Shown one piece after another: positions 44,511-53,771 of a stretch of DNA of 64,000 nt (within the stretch, counting starts at the first letter, position 1; each line of letters starts with the position of its first letter). The stretch is taken from the NCBI GenBank assembly GCA_963812525.1, contig CAWEVL010000010.1, positions 434,001 through 498,000 on the forward strand. The letters are read 5' to 3'. The notes beneath the pieces were generated by a model, which worked only from the letters and a program-made list of their open reading frames with translations, did no database searches and was not told the origin of the DNA. The translations under genes and the position numbers were made by a program. This stretch comes from Bog-756 sp963812525 (GTDB lineage: Bacteria; Actinomycetota; Acidimicrobiia; Acidimicrobiales; RAAP-2).

Positions 44511-46229
44511 CTAGCGGAGGGCCGGCGTCCGGGTGTCGGCGCCCGAGCGAAGGACCCGTCCGGGCAAGGCCCCGGTGAGACGGTCGCCGGTGACCACCTC
44601 GGTGCCGTTGACCAGGACGTGCTCGATGCCGGTGGCCTCGGCGTACAGGCGACTGGCGCCTCCGGGCAGATCGTGACGGGTGCGCATCGGGCCCGGGCCG
44701 ATCCGCTCGGGATCGAAGACCACCAGGTCGGCCCACCACCCCTCGGCGACTCGGCCCCGGTCGGTGAGCCCGTACAGGCGGGCGGGCACGTCGGTGAGCA
44801 GGCGGACCGCCTCCTCGATGGGGAGCAGCCGGCGCTTGCGCACCCCGTCGCCGAGGAGTGAGGTGGAGTAGACGGCCCCGCACATGGTGTCGAGGTGGGC
44901 TCCGGCGTCGGAGCCGCCCACCACGGCCCGGGGGTCACGCCACACCTCGGCCCGGGCCTTCCAGTCCTCGTCGGACTCGGGGATGGGCACGGCGAATCCG
45001 GTGCGCAGGCCGTCGGCCACCAGGATCCGGCACATGGCGTCCCACGGGTCCATCCCCCACTCGGCGGCCACCTCGCCCACCGTCCGACCCTCCAGCGTCT
45101 GCTGCTCGGGGGCCACGGTCTCGGCGATGACCAGGCGGGCCCAGCCGGCCAGATAGCGCAGCACACCGGCCTCGTCGGACTGGGCCCGCTCGTCCATGGC
45201 CCGCCTCACCTCGGGGTCGGACAGGGCTCGGATGCGCTCGTCGATCGGCGTGGCGAAGAACTCCCGCCAACCGGGCAGCCCGTCGAGGATGGCCCCGTGC
45301 TCGAAGGAGAGGCGCAGGGACATGGTGTGGGGCAGCGTGAGGGCCACGACCCGGGCCCCGGCCTTCGACGCCGCGGAGGACGCCTCCAGCTGGTGGGCGG
45401 TGTTGTCGGTGTTGCCGGCCGTGACGGCCAGCACGTTCCAGTTCACCGGACGCCCGGACAGGAGCGAGATACGGGTCAGCAGCCCCACTTCGTCGTCGGT
45501 GAAACCGTTGAGGCAGCCGGGCACGATCATCTCGATGGTGGTCCCCGGATGGTCGGCCACCACCGCGGCCAACCGCTCGAGCTCACCGATGGCGGCCGAG
45601 CGGGAGGGGACGGGCTGGCCCTCGCCGTCGTTGTGGGTCGGGGCCCTCGAGGTGGAGAAGCCCATGGCCCCCTCGGCCAGGGCCCGGTGGAGCGCCTCCT
45701 CCATGCCGGCCACCTGCTCCTCGGTGGCCTCGTGGCCCACGGCGTCCTCGCCCATCACCGATCGCCGAAGGGTGGAGTGCCCGACCAGGAAGCCGGCGTT
45801 GACCCCCACGTTGCCGTCCAGCCGGGCCAGCCACTCCCCGAACGAGCCCCACTGCCAGTCGAGGCCGGCCTCGAGGGCGGCCAGGGGCATACCCTCGACC
45901 CGGGCCAGCATGCGGGACAGGTAGGCGGCGTGGTCCGGTCCGGCCGGCGCCAGCGAGAACCCGCAATTCCCGCCGAAGATCGTGGTGACCCCGTGCAGCG
46001 GCGAGGGACTGGCGGTCGGGTCCCAGAACAGCTGGGCGTCGTAGTGGGTGTGGATGTCCACGAAGCCCGGGGCGACCACGCAGCCCTCGGCGTCGATGAC
46101 CCGGGCGGCGTCCTCGGTGACGGTGCCGACCGCGGCCACCCGGCCGTCGCGGATGCCGACATCGGCCTGCCGACCGGCCGTGCCGGTGCCGTCCACCACG
46201 GTCCCGCCCCGGACGATCAGATCCATCAT
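44511..46229 (-). CDS. N-acyl-D-amino-acid deacylase (D-aminoacylase) family amidohydrolase
   Basis: A 572-residue metal-dependent hydrolase of the urease/amidohydrolase superfamily. Metal and family motifs: APGFVDIHTHYDAQLFWDP (HxH), the D-aminoacylase cysteine in FGGNCGFSLAP, LVGHSTLR, and GGSDAGAHLD with the catalytic Asp. The C-terminal ALTxxPA-like region reads LTDVPARLYGLTDRGRVAEG. Members act on N-acyl-D-amino acids or related amides; the exact substrate is open. ATG 46229 overlaps the aldehyde dehydrogenase stop by 4 nt. Confidence 0.9.
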   Translation of the reverse strand: MMDLIVRGGTVVDGTGTAGRQADVGIRDGRVAAVGTVTEDAARVIDAEGCVVAPGFVDIHTHYDAQLFWDPTASPSPLHGVTTIFGGNCGFSLAPAGPDHAAYLSRMLARVEGMPLAALEAGLDWQWGSFGEWLARLDGNVGVNAGFLVGHSTLRRSVMGEDAVGHEATEEQVAGMEEALHRALAEGAMGFSTSRAPTHNDGEGQPVPSRSAAIGELERLAAVVADHPGTTIEMIVPGCLNGFTDDEVGLLTRISLLSGRPVNWNVLAVTAGNTDNTAHQLEASSAASKAGARVVALTLPHTMSLRLSFEHGAILDGLPGWREFFATPIDERIRALSDPEVRRAMDERAQSDEAGVLRYLAGWARLVIAETVAPEQQTLEGRTVGEVAAEWGMDPWDAMCRILVADGLRTGFAVPIPESDEDWKARAEVWRDPRAVVGGSDAGAHLDTMCGAVYSTSLLGDGVRKRRLLPIEEAVRLLTDVPARLYGLTDRGRVAEGWWADLVVFDPERIGPGPMRTRHDLPGGASRLYAEATGIEHVLVNGTEVVTGDRLTGALPGRVLRSGADTRTPALR

Positions 46230-47674
46230 CGTGCCCCTGATCGCCGGACCCTGGGCCGGGTCAGGGCGGCCATCCCCTCCACCCCGAGCTCGAGGCCCAT
46301 GCCGGACTGGCCCCAGCCGCCCATGGGGGCCAGGTGGTCCATGGCCCCCATCCCGTGGGCGTTCACCCACACGGTCCCGGCTTCGAGCTGCTCCGCCACC
46401 CGGTCGGCCAGCTCCAGATCCTCGCTCCACACCGAGGCGCACAGCCCGAACGACGTGTCGTTGGCCGCGGCGACCGCGGCGTCGAGGTCGTCGTAGGCCA
46501 GGATCGGGAGGGCCGGGGCGAACTGCTCGTCACGGACCAGCGGGGTGTCGGGGTCGGGGTCGACCACCAGCGCCGGCGAGACCCGCCAGCCGTGGCCGGG
46601 ATCGACGACGGTGGCCGGCCGCACCACCTCGGCGGCGCCGATGGCGGCGAGGGCAACCATGTCCTCGACCCGGTCCCGGGCCGCCTCGGTGTGCACCGGC
46701 CCCATGGTGACCCGGTCGTCGAGACCGTCCCCGACCACGGTCCGGGCCAGCCCGGCCACCAGGGCGTCCCGCCACTCGGAACGCCGGCCGGCGGGGACGT
46801 AGAGCCGCTTGACCGCCATGCACACCTGGCCCGAGGTGGCGAAGGCCGCCTCCAGCAGCCGGTCGGCGAGCTCCTCGGTCGGCTCCAGGTCGGGCGTCAC
46901 GACCGCCGGATCGTTGCCTCCCAGCTCGAGCACCGCCGGGCGCAGGTGGGGGGCGCAGGCCGCCAGGACGGCCCGGCCGGCCGTGACCCCGCCGGTGAAG
47001 GAGACCATGTCCACGCCGGGGTGGCCGACCAGGGCTGCGCCCAGGGCCGCCGACGGGCCGTTCAGCGTGTTGAGCACGCCGGGAGGCAGGAACGAGGCGA
47101 TGGCTCCGGCCAGGGCCAACACCGCGCCCGGACAGGTGGGCGGGGCCTTGACCACGACCGTGTTGCCGGTCAGCAGGGCGGGGATGATCTTGTTGCCCAT
47201 CACCGCAGCCGGCCAGTTGAAGGGCAGGATGGCGGCCACCACCCCGTGGGGGACCCGTTCGACCACGGAGTTGCCGAGCCGCCGGGGCTGGAGGGACTCG
47301 GCCACCAACGGGGCCAGCGCCCCCACCATGCCGGCCGTGGTGGCCAGGTCGAAGAGCGACTCCACACGGATCTTTCCGTGCTCCCGGGTCAAGAGGATCG
47401 AGGTGGCCTCGAGGTCGATCGACTGCTGGGCCTGATCGCACGCCGCCTGGAGAGCGGCCAGTCGGGCGTCGAACCCGAGGCCGGCCCACGATGGCTGGGC
47501 CGAGCGGGCGGCGGCCACCGCGGCGTCCAGCTGGCCCGAGGAGGCGGCCGGTGCGACCAGGACCACCTCGTCGGGATGGGCCGGGTTGACCACCGGGTAG
47601 GTACCGTCCTCCCCGGCCACCATGGACGGGCCGATGGCCAGCGGCACCGTCCGGTCTTCCGTCAGTATCGCCAT
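46226..47674 (-). CDS. aldehyde dehydrogenase family protein
   Basis: A 482-residue NAD(P)+-dependent enzyme. ILPFNWPAAVMGNKI contains the oxyanion Asn, VVKAPPTCP the cofactor-binding Lys, LELGGND the general-base Glu and ATSGQVCMAVKRLYVP the nucleophilic Cys. The closest class cannot be named from sequence alone. It overlaps the D-aminoacylase gene, suggesting one catabolic pathway. A GGGGGAGG ribosome site (complement of 47681-47688) supports ATG 47674; GTG 47677 is one codon upstream. Confidence 0.92.
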   Translation of the reverse strand: MAILTEDRTVPLAIGPSMVAGEDGTYPVVNPAHPDEVVLVAPAASSGQLDAAVAAARSAQPSWAGLGFDARLAALQAACDQAQQSIDLEATSILLTREHGKIRVESLFDLATTAGMVGALAPLVAESLQPRRLGNSVVERVPHGVVAAILPFNWPAAVMGNKIIPALLTGNTVVVKAPPTCPGAVLALAGAIASFLPPGVLNTLNGPSAALGAALVGHPGVDMVSFTGGVTAGRAVLAACAPHLRPAVLELGGNDPAVVTPDLEPTEELADRLLEAAFATSGQVCMAVKRLYVPAGRRSEWRDALVAGLARTVVGDGLDDRVTMGPVHTEAARDRVEDMVALAAIGAAEVVRPATVVDPGHGWRVSPALVVDPDPDTPLVRDEQFAPALPILAYDDLDAAVAAANDTSFGLCASVWSEDLELADRVAEQLEAGTVWVNAHGMGAMDHLAPMGGWGQSGMGLELGVEGMAALTRPRVRRSGAR

Positions 47675-47736
47675 CACGGACCTCCCCCAGGTCGAGCCCC
47701 GGCATCGGGATGCACCCGACGCTAGCCTCGGCGGCC

Positions 47737-48948
47737 GTGGCGAGCACTCTGCTGCCGGACCCGGAGCCACGACCGATGGTGGCTCCGGTCATCTCCGTGG
47801 ACGACCACCTGATCGAGCCGCCCGACTGCTTCGAGGGTCGGATGCCCCGACGGCTGGCCGACCGCGCCCCCGCCGTCCACGAGGAGCCGGACGGGGCCCA
47901 GTCGTGGCGGTTCGAGGGGCGCTCGTATCCCAACGTGGGACTCAACGCCGTGGTCGGACGACCCCGCGCCGAGTGGAGCATGGAGCCGGCCCGGTTCGAC
48001 GAGATGCGGTCCGGGTGCTTCGACATCGAGGCCCGGGTGGCCGACATGGACATCGCCGGGATCTGGGCCTCGCTGTGCTTCCCCTCGTTGGTGGCCGGGT
48101 TCTGCGGGGCCGTCTTCTCGCGGGCGGACGACCCCGAGCTGGGGCTGGCCTGCACCCGGGCCTGGAACCGGTGGCACCTCGAGGTCTGGGCCGGCACGTA
48201 CCCGGAGCGCATCATCCCGCTCCAGCTCCCCTGGCTGGCCGATCCCGAGCTGGCCGCCGCCGAGGTGCGCCGCAACGCCGAGTTGGGATTCAAGGCGGTC
48301 AGCTTCCCCGAGTTCCCGGCCCAGCTCGGCTACCCGTCGATCTTCACCGCCCACTGGGACCGGTTCTTCGAGGCCTGCCAGGACACCGGTACCGTCGTCT
48401 GCCTGCACACCGGAGCCTCGTCGTGGGCGCCGCTCCCCTCCCCCGATCCGCCGTTCGAGCTGCTGCCCACCGTGTTCCCGGTCAACGCCCTCCTCGCCGC
48501 GGCCGAGTGGGTGTGGTCCGGGGTCGCCGTGCGCTTCCCCGGGCTGGCCGTGGCCCTCTCGGAGGGCGGGATCGGGTGGGTGCCCATGCTCATGGACCGG
48601 GTCGACTACGTCCTCGACCACTCGGCGTCGGGCACGGAGAGCTCGACGTGGACCTCGGACCTCCGGCCCAGCGAGGTGCTGGGCCGGAACTTCTGGTTCT
48701 GCACCATCGACGACCCCTCGATCACCCCGGTGCTCGACCGCATCGGGTGGGACCACGTGATGGTGGAGAGCGACTACCCCCACGCCGACTCGACCTGGCC
48801 GGACACCCAGGCCGTGCTGCAGGCCACCTTCGGCCACCTCCCCGAGGCGCAGTTGCGCCAGCTGGCCTCGGGGAATGCGGCCGCGCCTGTTCCGCCACCC
48901 CCGGCCGCCGGCCGAGGACTGGCGGGCGTGACACCCGCCGGGCCCTGA
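47737..48948 (+). CDS. amidohydrolase family 2 (ACMSD-like) protein
   Basis: A 403-residue metal-dependent hydrolase. ISVDDHLIEPPD is the actinobacterial variant of the HxH metal motif, CLHTGAS supplies a further His and VESDYPHADSTWP the catalytic Asp. Relatives are often attached to aromatic or lipid degradation. I place the start at GTG 47737 because TAGCCT (47723-47728) sits 8 nt upstream, as in other genes here; ATG 47710 would add nine residues and is the alternative. It is divergent from the aldehyde dehydrogenase gene. Confidence 0.85.
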   Translation: MASTLLPDPEPRPMVAPVISVDDHLIEPPDCFEGRMPRRLADRAPAVHEEPDGAQSWRFEGRSYPNVGLNAVVGRPRAEWSMEPARFDEMRSGCFDIEARVADMDIAGIWASLCFPSLVAGFCGAVFSRADDPELGLACTRAWNRWHLEVWAGTYPERIIPLQLPWLADPELAAAEVRRNAELGFKAVSFPEFPAQLGYPSIFTAHWDRFFEACQDTGTVVCLHTGASSWAPLPSPDPPFELLPTVFPVNALLAAAEWVWSGVAVRFPGLAVALSEGGIGWVPMLMDRVDYVLDHSASGTESSTWTSDLRPSEVLGRNFWFCTIDDPSITPVLDRIGWDHVMVESDYPHADSTWPDTQAVLQATFGHLPEAQLRQLASGNAAAPVPPPPAAGRGLAGVTPAGP

Positions 48949-48954
48949 GGCCGT

Positions 48955-49314
48955 TCAGACCTCGGGGAAGGCCCTGACCGCCCAGGGCGACGGCGCCGGC
49001 TGGACCTCGAGATCGGCTGCGCCCCGGTCGTCCCCGGGGTCGGCGACCTCCACGCCTTCCCAGGTCTGCCCGCCGTCCCCGGGGTCGGTAACGGATCCGC
49101 CGGACTCGCAGGTGGCGCAGGCCCGGGCCGTGGGCCGGTCGGCGAGCAGGGCGTCGTCAATGGGCCGACCGCACTGGTGGCATGCTCCGTAGGTGCCCTC
49201 GTCCAGGCGGGTGAGGGCGGCCTCCACCCCGTCGAGGAGCCGGTCCACCTCGTCGATGGTGGCCTCGGGGGTTCCTGGCTCCGGTCCGGATTGCTCGACC
49301 ACGTCGGTGTCCAT
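48955..49314 (-). CDS. DksA/TraR-type C4 zinc-finger protein
   Basis: A 119-residue protein: an acidic helical N-terminus, then a four-cysteine zinc finger (CHQCGRPIDDALLADRPTARACATC, about 45-69), then a Gly/Asp/Pro-rich tail. DksA relatives bind RNA polymerase at the secondary channel, but this protein lacks the long coiled coil, so it is closer to the short TraR-like forms. ATG 49314 has a TACGCT box 8 nt upstream (complement of 49323-49328). Confidence 0.8.
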   Translation of the reverse strand: MDTDVVEQSGPEPGTPEATIDEVDRLLDGVEAALTRLDEGTYGACHQCGRPIDDALLADRPTARACATCESGGSVTDPGDGGQTWEGVEVADPGDDRGAADLEVQPAPSPWAVRAFPEV

Positions 49315-49363
49315 GGGGAAGGAGCGTACCTGTCGCCGCCGCGCCCGCCCGTAAGGTGAGGCG
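49315..49363. promoter_or_regulatory. compact divergent leaderless promoter pair
   Basis: Only 49 bp separate ATG 49314 (minus) and GTG 49364 (plus). TACGCT (complement of 49323-49328) serves the minus gene and TAAGGT (49352-49357) the plus gene, each 6-8 nt from its start. The two promoters must share upstream sequence. Confidence 0.6.
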
Positions 49364-50815
49364 GTGGCCCCATCCCCCCCGACCGGCCCTCCCCCGGGGC
49401 ACGACGCGTCGGACCCGCTGGCCGCTCTGGTGGGCACCGGCCTGCTGGTCCCGTGCCTCGACGGCACCGACCGTCGGGCGGTGGAGCTCGACCAGGCCGC
49501 ATCGACCCAGGCCCATCCGGCCGCGGTGGCCCGGGTGGACGAGTTCCTCCCCTGGTACTCCAGCGTGCACCGGGGGGCGGGCTTCCGCTCGCGCCGGGCC
49601 ACGGCGGCGTACGAGGCGGCCCGCCGCGCCGTGCTGGGCTTCGCCGGCCGTGACCCGGACGGCACCGATGTGGCCATCTTCTGCCGGAACACCACCGAGG
49701 CCCTCAACCACCTGGCCTACCGGCTGCGCCTCTCCCCCGACGACGTGGTCGTGACCACGGTGGTCGAGCACCACGCCAACCTGCTCCCGTGGGGGCGGGT
49801 GGCCGCTCGTCGCTACGTGGAGTGCACCGAGACGGGCACCTTCACCGTGGAGGCGGTGACCGACGCCCTGGACGCCGGCCCGACCCCGCCGGCCCTGCTG
49901 GCGGTGACCGGGGCGTCCAACGTCACCGGGTGGGTCTCCCCCGTCGACGACATCATCGACGCCGCCCACGCCCGGGGGGTCCGGGTGGTGGTGGACGCGG
50001 CCCAGCTGGCCCCGCACCGGCCGCTGCCGGCCACGGCCGACTTCGTGGCCTTCAGCGGGCACAAGCTCTACGCCCCGTTCGGGTCCGGGGCGTTGGTCGG
50101 ACCCCGTTCGCTGTTCGAGACCGGCGACCCCTTTCTGGCCGGAGGCGGCGCCGTCGACCTGGTGGGCCTGGACGAGGTGGTGTGGACCGCACCCCCCGAC
50201 CGGGAGGAGGCCGGCTCGCCCAACGTCATCGGGGCGGTGGCCCTCCACGCCGCCATCGAGGCGCTGGGCGCCGTCGGCTGGGACGCCATCACCGACCACG
50301 AGCGCGAACTGGCCCGGAGATTGACCGAGGGCCTGCGGGCCATCGAGGGTGTGCGACTGCTCGGCCCGCTGGGCTCGACCGCTCAGGCCGCCCCGGGACC
50401 GGTCGAGACGCTGCCGGTGGCGGCGTTCACCGTCGACGGGATGCACCATGCCCTGGTGGCGGCCCGCCTGAGCGCGGAATACGGGGTGGCCGTCCGCCAC
50501 GGGTGCTTCTGCGCCCACCCCTACGTGGTCCGGCTGCTGGGGTTGTCCGAGCAGGTGGTGCACGACTACCGGGACGAGGTGCTCCGCGGCGACCACCGCA
50601 ACGTGCCCGGGGCCGTGCGGGCCAGTGCGGGTCTGGGCACGTCGGGGCAGGACATCGAGACACTGGTGGCGGCGGTGGAGGACCTGGCCGGGGGGACGCC
50701 TCCCCCGGTCCCCTACGAACAGGACCCGGCCACCGGTGACTACTTCCCGCGTACCGACCTGGCCGGCTGGCGGAATGCCGCCACCGAGCCGGGCGCGGCG
50801 TGCTCACGGGGCTGA
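49364..50815 (+). CDS. class V aminotransferase, cysteine desulfurase-like
   Basis: A 483-residue PLP enzyme of the SufS/Csd-like fold. TTVVEHHANLLPW carries the His that stacks on PLP, VVVDAAQLAPHRP the Asp, FSGHKLYAPFGSGALVG the Schiff-base Lys, and RHGCFCAHPY a cysteine where desulfurases keep their catalytic Cys. Whether it desulfurates cysteine or another selenium/sulfur substrate is unclear; no SufBCD or IscU gene is nearby. Start GTG 49364 is fixed by the TAAGGT box 6 nt upstream. Confidence 0.85.
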   Translation: MAPSPPTGPPPGHDASDPLAALVGTGLLVPCLDGTDRRAVELDQAASTQAHPAAVARVDEFLPWYSSVHRGAGFRSRRATAAYEAARRAVLGFAGRDPDGTDVAIFCRNTTEALNHLAYRLRLSPDDVVVTTVVEHHANLLPWGRVAARRYVECTETGTFTVEAVTDALDAGPTPPALLAVTGASNVTGWVSPVDDIIDAAHARGVRVVVDAAQLAPHRPLPATADFVAFSGHKLYAPFGSGALVGPRSLFETGDPFLAGGGAVDLVGLDEVVWTAPPDREEAGSPNVIGAVALHAAIEALGAVGWDAITDHERELARRLTEGLRAIEGVRLLGPLGSTAQAAPGPVETLPVAAFTVDGMHHALVAARLSAEYGVAVRHGCFCAHPYVVRLLGLSEQVVHDYRDEVLRGDHRNVPGAVRASAGLGTSGQDIETLVAAVEDLAGGTPPPVPYEQDPATGDYFPRTDLAGWRNAATEPGAACSRG

Positions 50816-50820
50816 GCCGG

Positions 50821-51537
50821 TCACTCACCGGACCCGGCCGGTGGCGTCTCGAGCACCGAGAACCGCACCGTGCGCAGGACGGCGAAGCCCAGGGCCTCGT
50901 AGAGACGGATGGCCGAGGTGTTGGCCGACGCGGCGTGGAGGAAGGGGACCTCGTCTCGGGCGGCGATACCGCCGGCGACGGCACCGATGAGCAGGTCGGC
51001 CAGACCCTGGCGGCGGTGGCCGGGGTCGGTGGCCACCGCGCTGATCTCGGCATAGCCCGGCGGGCGCAGCCGCTCTCCGGCCATGGCCACCAAGCGACCG
51101 GCCCGGCGCACGCCGATGTAGCCGCCGAACTCGATCGTGCGCGACGAAAAGGGCCCCGGCTGGGCTTCGGCCACCAGGGCCAGCATGTCCGGGACGTCGT
51201 CCGGCCCGAGCCTGACCACCGCGTCGGCAGGGCGGCCGTTCGACGAGAGGCGGCCCACCCCGGCGGACGAGGCCACCATCTGGACCCCGGGGCTCGTCCA
51301 GGACACCGCCCAGGTGCCCGGCGGCGACGGGTGGCTCCCGTCCGCGTTGATGAGGGCCACCGACCCGCCGGGACCGGTCAAGGCGGCCATCTCGTCCCAG
51401 TCATCGGCGGTGGGCGGCGACGCGAACGCCCCGAAGGGCGAGACGTCGTCGGCGAAGCGGGCCGCACGGGAGGCGACGGCGCCGAGCGATCGCTGGGAGC
51501 CCTGGAGGGCCCACCAGACCGGATTGTCCAGCTCCAT
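50821..51537 (-). CDS. GNAT family N-acetyltransferase
   Basis: A 238-residue protein with a C-terminal GNAT domain: acetyl-CoA loop VATDPGHRRQGLADLLI and the C-terminal ANTSAIRLYEALGFAVLRTVRF. The N-terminal 100 residues are a poorly conserved second half, as in FR47-like tandem acetyltransferases. A GGAGG ribosome site precedes ATG 51537. It converges on the desulfurase-like gene with 5 bp between. Acceptor unknown. Confidence 0.85.
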   Translation of the reverse strand: MELDNPVWWALQGSQRSLGAVASRAARFADDVSPFGAFASPPTADDWDEMAALTGPGGSVALINADGSHPSPPGTWAVSWTSPGVQMVASSAGVGRLSSNGRPADAVVRLGPDDVPDMLALVAEAQPGPFSSRTIEFGGYIGVRRAGRLVAMAGERLRPPGYAEISAVATDPGHRRQGLADLLIGAVAGGIAARDEVPFLHAASANTSAIRLYEALGFAVLRTVRFSVLETPPAGSGE

Positions 51538-51729
51538 CGAATTCGGCCTCCTCGGGTCCGTGTCGGTCTTCCTGTCCGTCCTGGTCTGCACCGGGTGGTC
51601 GGCCCGGGGCGTCCCGGGGATCGGGGTGCGGCGCGCTCGTGGTCCGGTACGACCGGGTGGCACTGCCTCACCGGTCGGCCGCCGCCCCTGAGACCGTACC
51701 GGTCGGCGGGCCACCGGGGGCCGACCCGA

Positions 51730-51735
51730 TACGCT
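51730..51735 (+). promoter_or_regulatory. -10 box of tRNA-Lys
   Basis: TACGCT lies 7 nt before the first base of the tRNA, so transcription would begin at or next to its 5' end. No clear -35 is visible. Confidence 0.5.
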
Positions 51736-51742
51736 CCTCGGC

Positions 51743-51815
51743 GGGCCGTTAGCTCATCGGGTAGAGCAGGGGACTTTTAATCCCAAGGTGGCGAGATCGA
51801 GACTCGCACGGCCCA
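51743..51815 (+). tRNA. tRNA-Lys (anticodon TTT)
   Basis: A 73-nt cloverleaf: acceptor GGGCCGT with ACGGCCC, D stem GCTC/GAGC, anticodon loop CTTTTAA, T stem GCGAG/CTCGC, discriminator A, and no encoded CCA. Two details are unusual: the first anticodon-stem pair (27-43) is a G-A mismatch, and the T loop starts with A (ATCGAGA) rather than T54. The 3' half (51772-51817) is repeated at 54326-54371 and 56099-56137, so this gene is the attachment site of the islands downstream. Confidence 0.95.
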
Positions 51816-51817
51816 CC
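51772..51817 (+). repeat. attachment repeat 1 (tRNA-Lys 3' end)
   Basis: The 46 bp from the anticodon stem to two bases past the discriminator are identical to 54326-54371 and 38/39 identical over the last part to 56099-56137. As the intact tRNA lies here, this is the tRNA-proximal site. Confidence 0.9.
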
Positions 51818-51938
51818 GGGTCAGTATGAAACTGAAGGAGATGAGCAACGGAAGAGCGAGCCGCCTCAGGTGTTGACGCGAACTCGCCAGGGCATCCGGG
51901 GGTTCGGACAGGTCTCAGCTTGGCAGATCACCTGCGCA

Positions 51939-53771
51939 TTAGTCCACGACGACACGCATGGACGACGCCCGACAACGACCAGACGACACGGTCCGCAACG
52001 CGCGCCGTGCGGTCCGGTTGCGATTCGCCACCCGCACGTCGATCGTGGGGGTCATGACCCCGCGACCTTCCGAATCACGGACGTTCGCCTCAATCGTGTA
52101 GCTGCCGTTTGGAACATTTGACGTGTTCCAGACCGTGTACCAGCCGAGATTGGACATCACACCGGTGGCGACCAATGTCTTCGCAAGCCCTGAACCGCTC
52201 AGGAAATAGTCGACCCTCGTCACGTCGTACGAGCCCGAGCCGAGTACGTCCAGGATCTGTCTGCCGTGCACCGTCGATCCGTTGCGGGGAAGGACCACGG
52301 CCACACGTAGCGGCACGATTCGAAACGCAATCGGCTTTTCGCTCAGGTATCTCGCCGCGTCACCGGTACCGAAAAGGCTCAGGCGATCGCGCCTGGCAAC
52401 TGTGATTTGACGCCGAATCTGCTGAGGCAGCTCGAAGATGGCGAGGCTCTGGACGACTGAGTCCGGGTACTGGTTGGCCCTGACAGTCACCTGACCCAAG
52501 CGGATCCCGCCCTGCAGTCCCTCTCGCGCCTCGGAAATGCCGTTGGCCGATCCCAATATGACGGTGACGACGATCCCTATGCCGACCACGACCCTCGCGA
52601 AGACGAACACAAGATCGGAGGGGGTCTGCCGCTGTCCAACCGTCCCTCGGGTCGGAGATGGAAGTTCGGACGATCGCAGCTCGGAGACGACCGGTGGATC
52701 CAAGACGGCAAGGTACAGTCCGACGAGGACGAAAATGACGAAAACGGTATAGCGGGGTCCCGAGTTGGATAAGAAGCCGCTGTAGCCAGCTCGACCGTCG
52801 GTGACCACCGCGGAGAAGAGGAGCCCGAAGAGAATCAGCGAGAGAGCGAAAGGCCGACCGCCTGTGTCGGTCCGCCTGGCAAGGGTGAACCGCAGCAGCG
52901 TCCAGATGGCCGCCACGGCGAGCACCGATCCGAAGAGTGTCACCCAGGCGTCCGGCCGAGCCACTCCGACGACGTCACCCACGAGCTGGACGAAGTACGT
53001 GAGCAAGGCGGCCGGACCCGTTCCGGGTGACCGCGTGGTGTTGAAGTTGAATCCGACGGAGTAGATCGCTGCGGTCACGACCGCGGCGCCGACCCAGGGG
53101 ACGGCGAGGCGCCCCGACCGGCGCCTCAGGTAGATGAGCAGGAGTCCGGCCGGCCACACGAGCAAGCCCTGCAGTGACGAGAAGCTCGCGATGACGGCCG
53201 CTGCGATGGCCCCTCCGAGGAGAGGCCATCGCAGCGGCTCCTGGTCGAGCAGGAAAAGAGCCAGGGCAGTTGTGAAGAGCACCAGATACCAAGCCATCTG
53301 GAAGCCCCACAGGGCGTTTCCGGCCTGGGCGAGGGACAGCAACAGGAACGCCACCGGGCAGTACCAGATCCAACGCCTTTCGGGCGAGCGACGTTTGTGC
53401 GCACAGATGACGAGTGCCGTCGCGCCGAACGACATCAAGGCGCTCAGGTACTCCTCGGTGATCACGTTGAAGTGAGTCGTGTAGGCGAGGGCCAACACGA
53501 TCAGGTTGGGGAAAAAGATACGGTTTTCATTGTGCTGTGCCCACAGCGTCGAGAACTGCAGCGTGCCCGAGTACGCATGATCGATCAGTGCCACGTCGCT
53601 CCACTGATCGTTCGAGATGACGTTCACGCCGTAGGCGTGGATCATCCAGAGGTACATCAACGCCGGGATGGCGAAGCCGAGGAGAGTGGCGCCGGAAATC
53701 AGCCGTGACCACCAGTTCGAGGCCGATGACTCCGTCGGAAGTGGTATCTGCACCGGTGCGTCGATGCTCAT
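51939..53771 (-). CDS. polytopic membrane protein with extracytoplasmic C-terminal domain
   Basis: A protein of about 610 residues. About ten hydrophobic helices fill the first 400; an early loop with NDQWSDVALIDHAYSG and AQHNENRIFFPN has the acidic/His pattern of GT-C glycosyltransferases, so a lipid-linked sugar transferase is possible. The C-terminal 150 residues resemble an Ig-like domain (VVLPRNGSTVHGRQILDV, SNVPNGSYTIEANVRDSEGR). I placed the start at ATG 53771; TTG 53813 is an alternative with 14 more residues. It is the only gene in island A and differs in base usage from its core neighbours. No certain family. Confidence 0.7.
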   Translation of the reverse strand: MSIDAPVQIPLPTESSASNWWSRLISGATLLGFAIPALMYLWMIHAYGVNVISNDQWSDVALIDHAYSGTLQFSTLWAQHNENRIFFPNLIVLALAYTTHFNVITEEYLSALMSFGATALVICAHKRRSPERRWIWYCPVAFLLLSLAQAGNALWGFQMAWYLVLFTTALALFLLDQEPLRWPLLGGAIAAAVIASFSSLQGLLVWPAGLLLIYLRRRSGRLAVPWVGAAVVTAAIYSVGFNFNTTRSPGTGPAALLTYFVQLVGDVVGVARPDAWVTLFGSVLAVAAIWTLLRFTLARRTDTGGRPFALSLILFGLLFSAVVTDGRAGYSGFLSNSGPRYTVFVIFVLVGLYLAVLDPPVVSELRSSELPSPTRGTVGQRQTPSDLVFVFARVVVGIGIVVTVILGSANGISEAREGLQGGIRLGQVTVRANQYPDSVVQSLAIFELPQQIRRQITVARRDRLSLFGTGDAARYLSEKPIAFRIVPLRVAVVLPRNGSTVHGRQILDVLGSGSYDVTRVDYFLSGSGLAKTLVATGVMSNLGWYTVWNTSNVPNGSYTIEANVRDSEGRGVMTPTIDVRVANRNRTARRALRTVSSGRCRASSMRVVVD

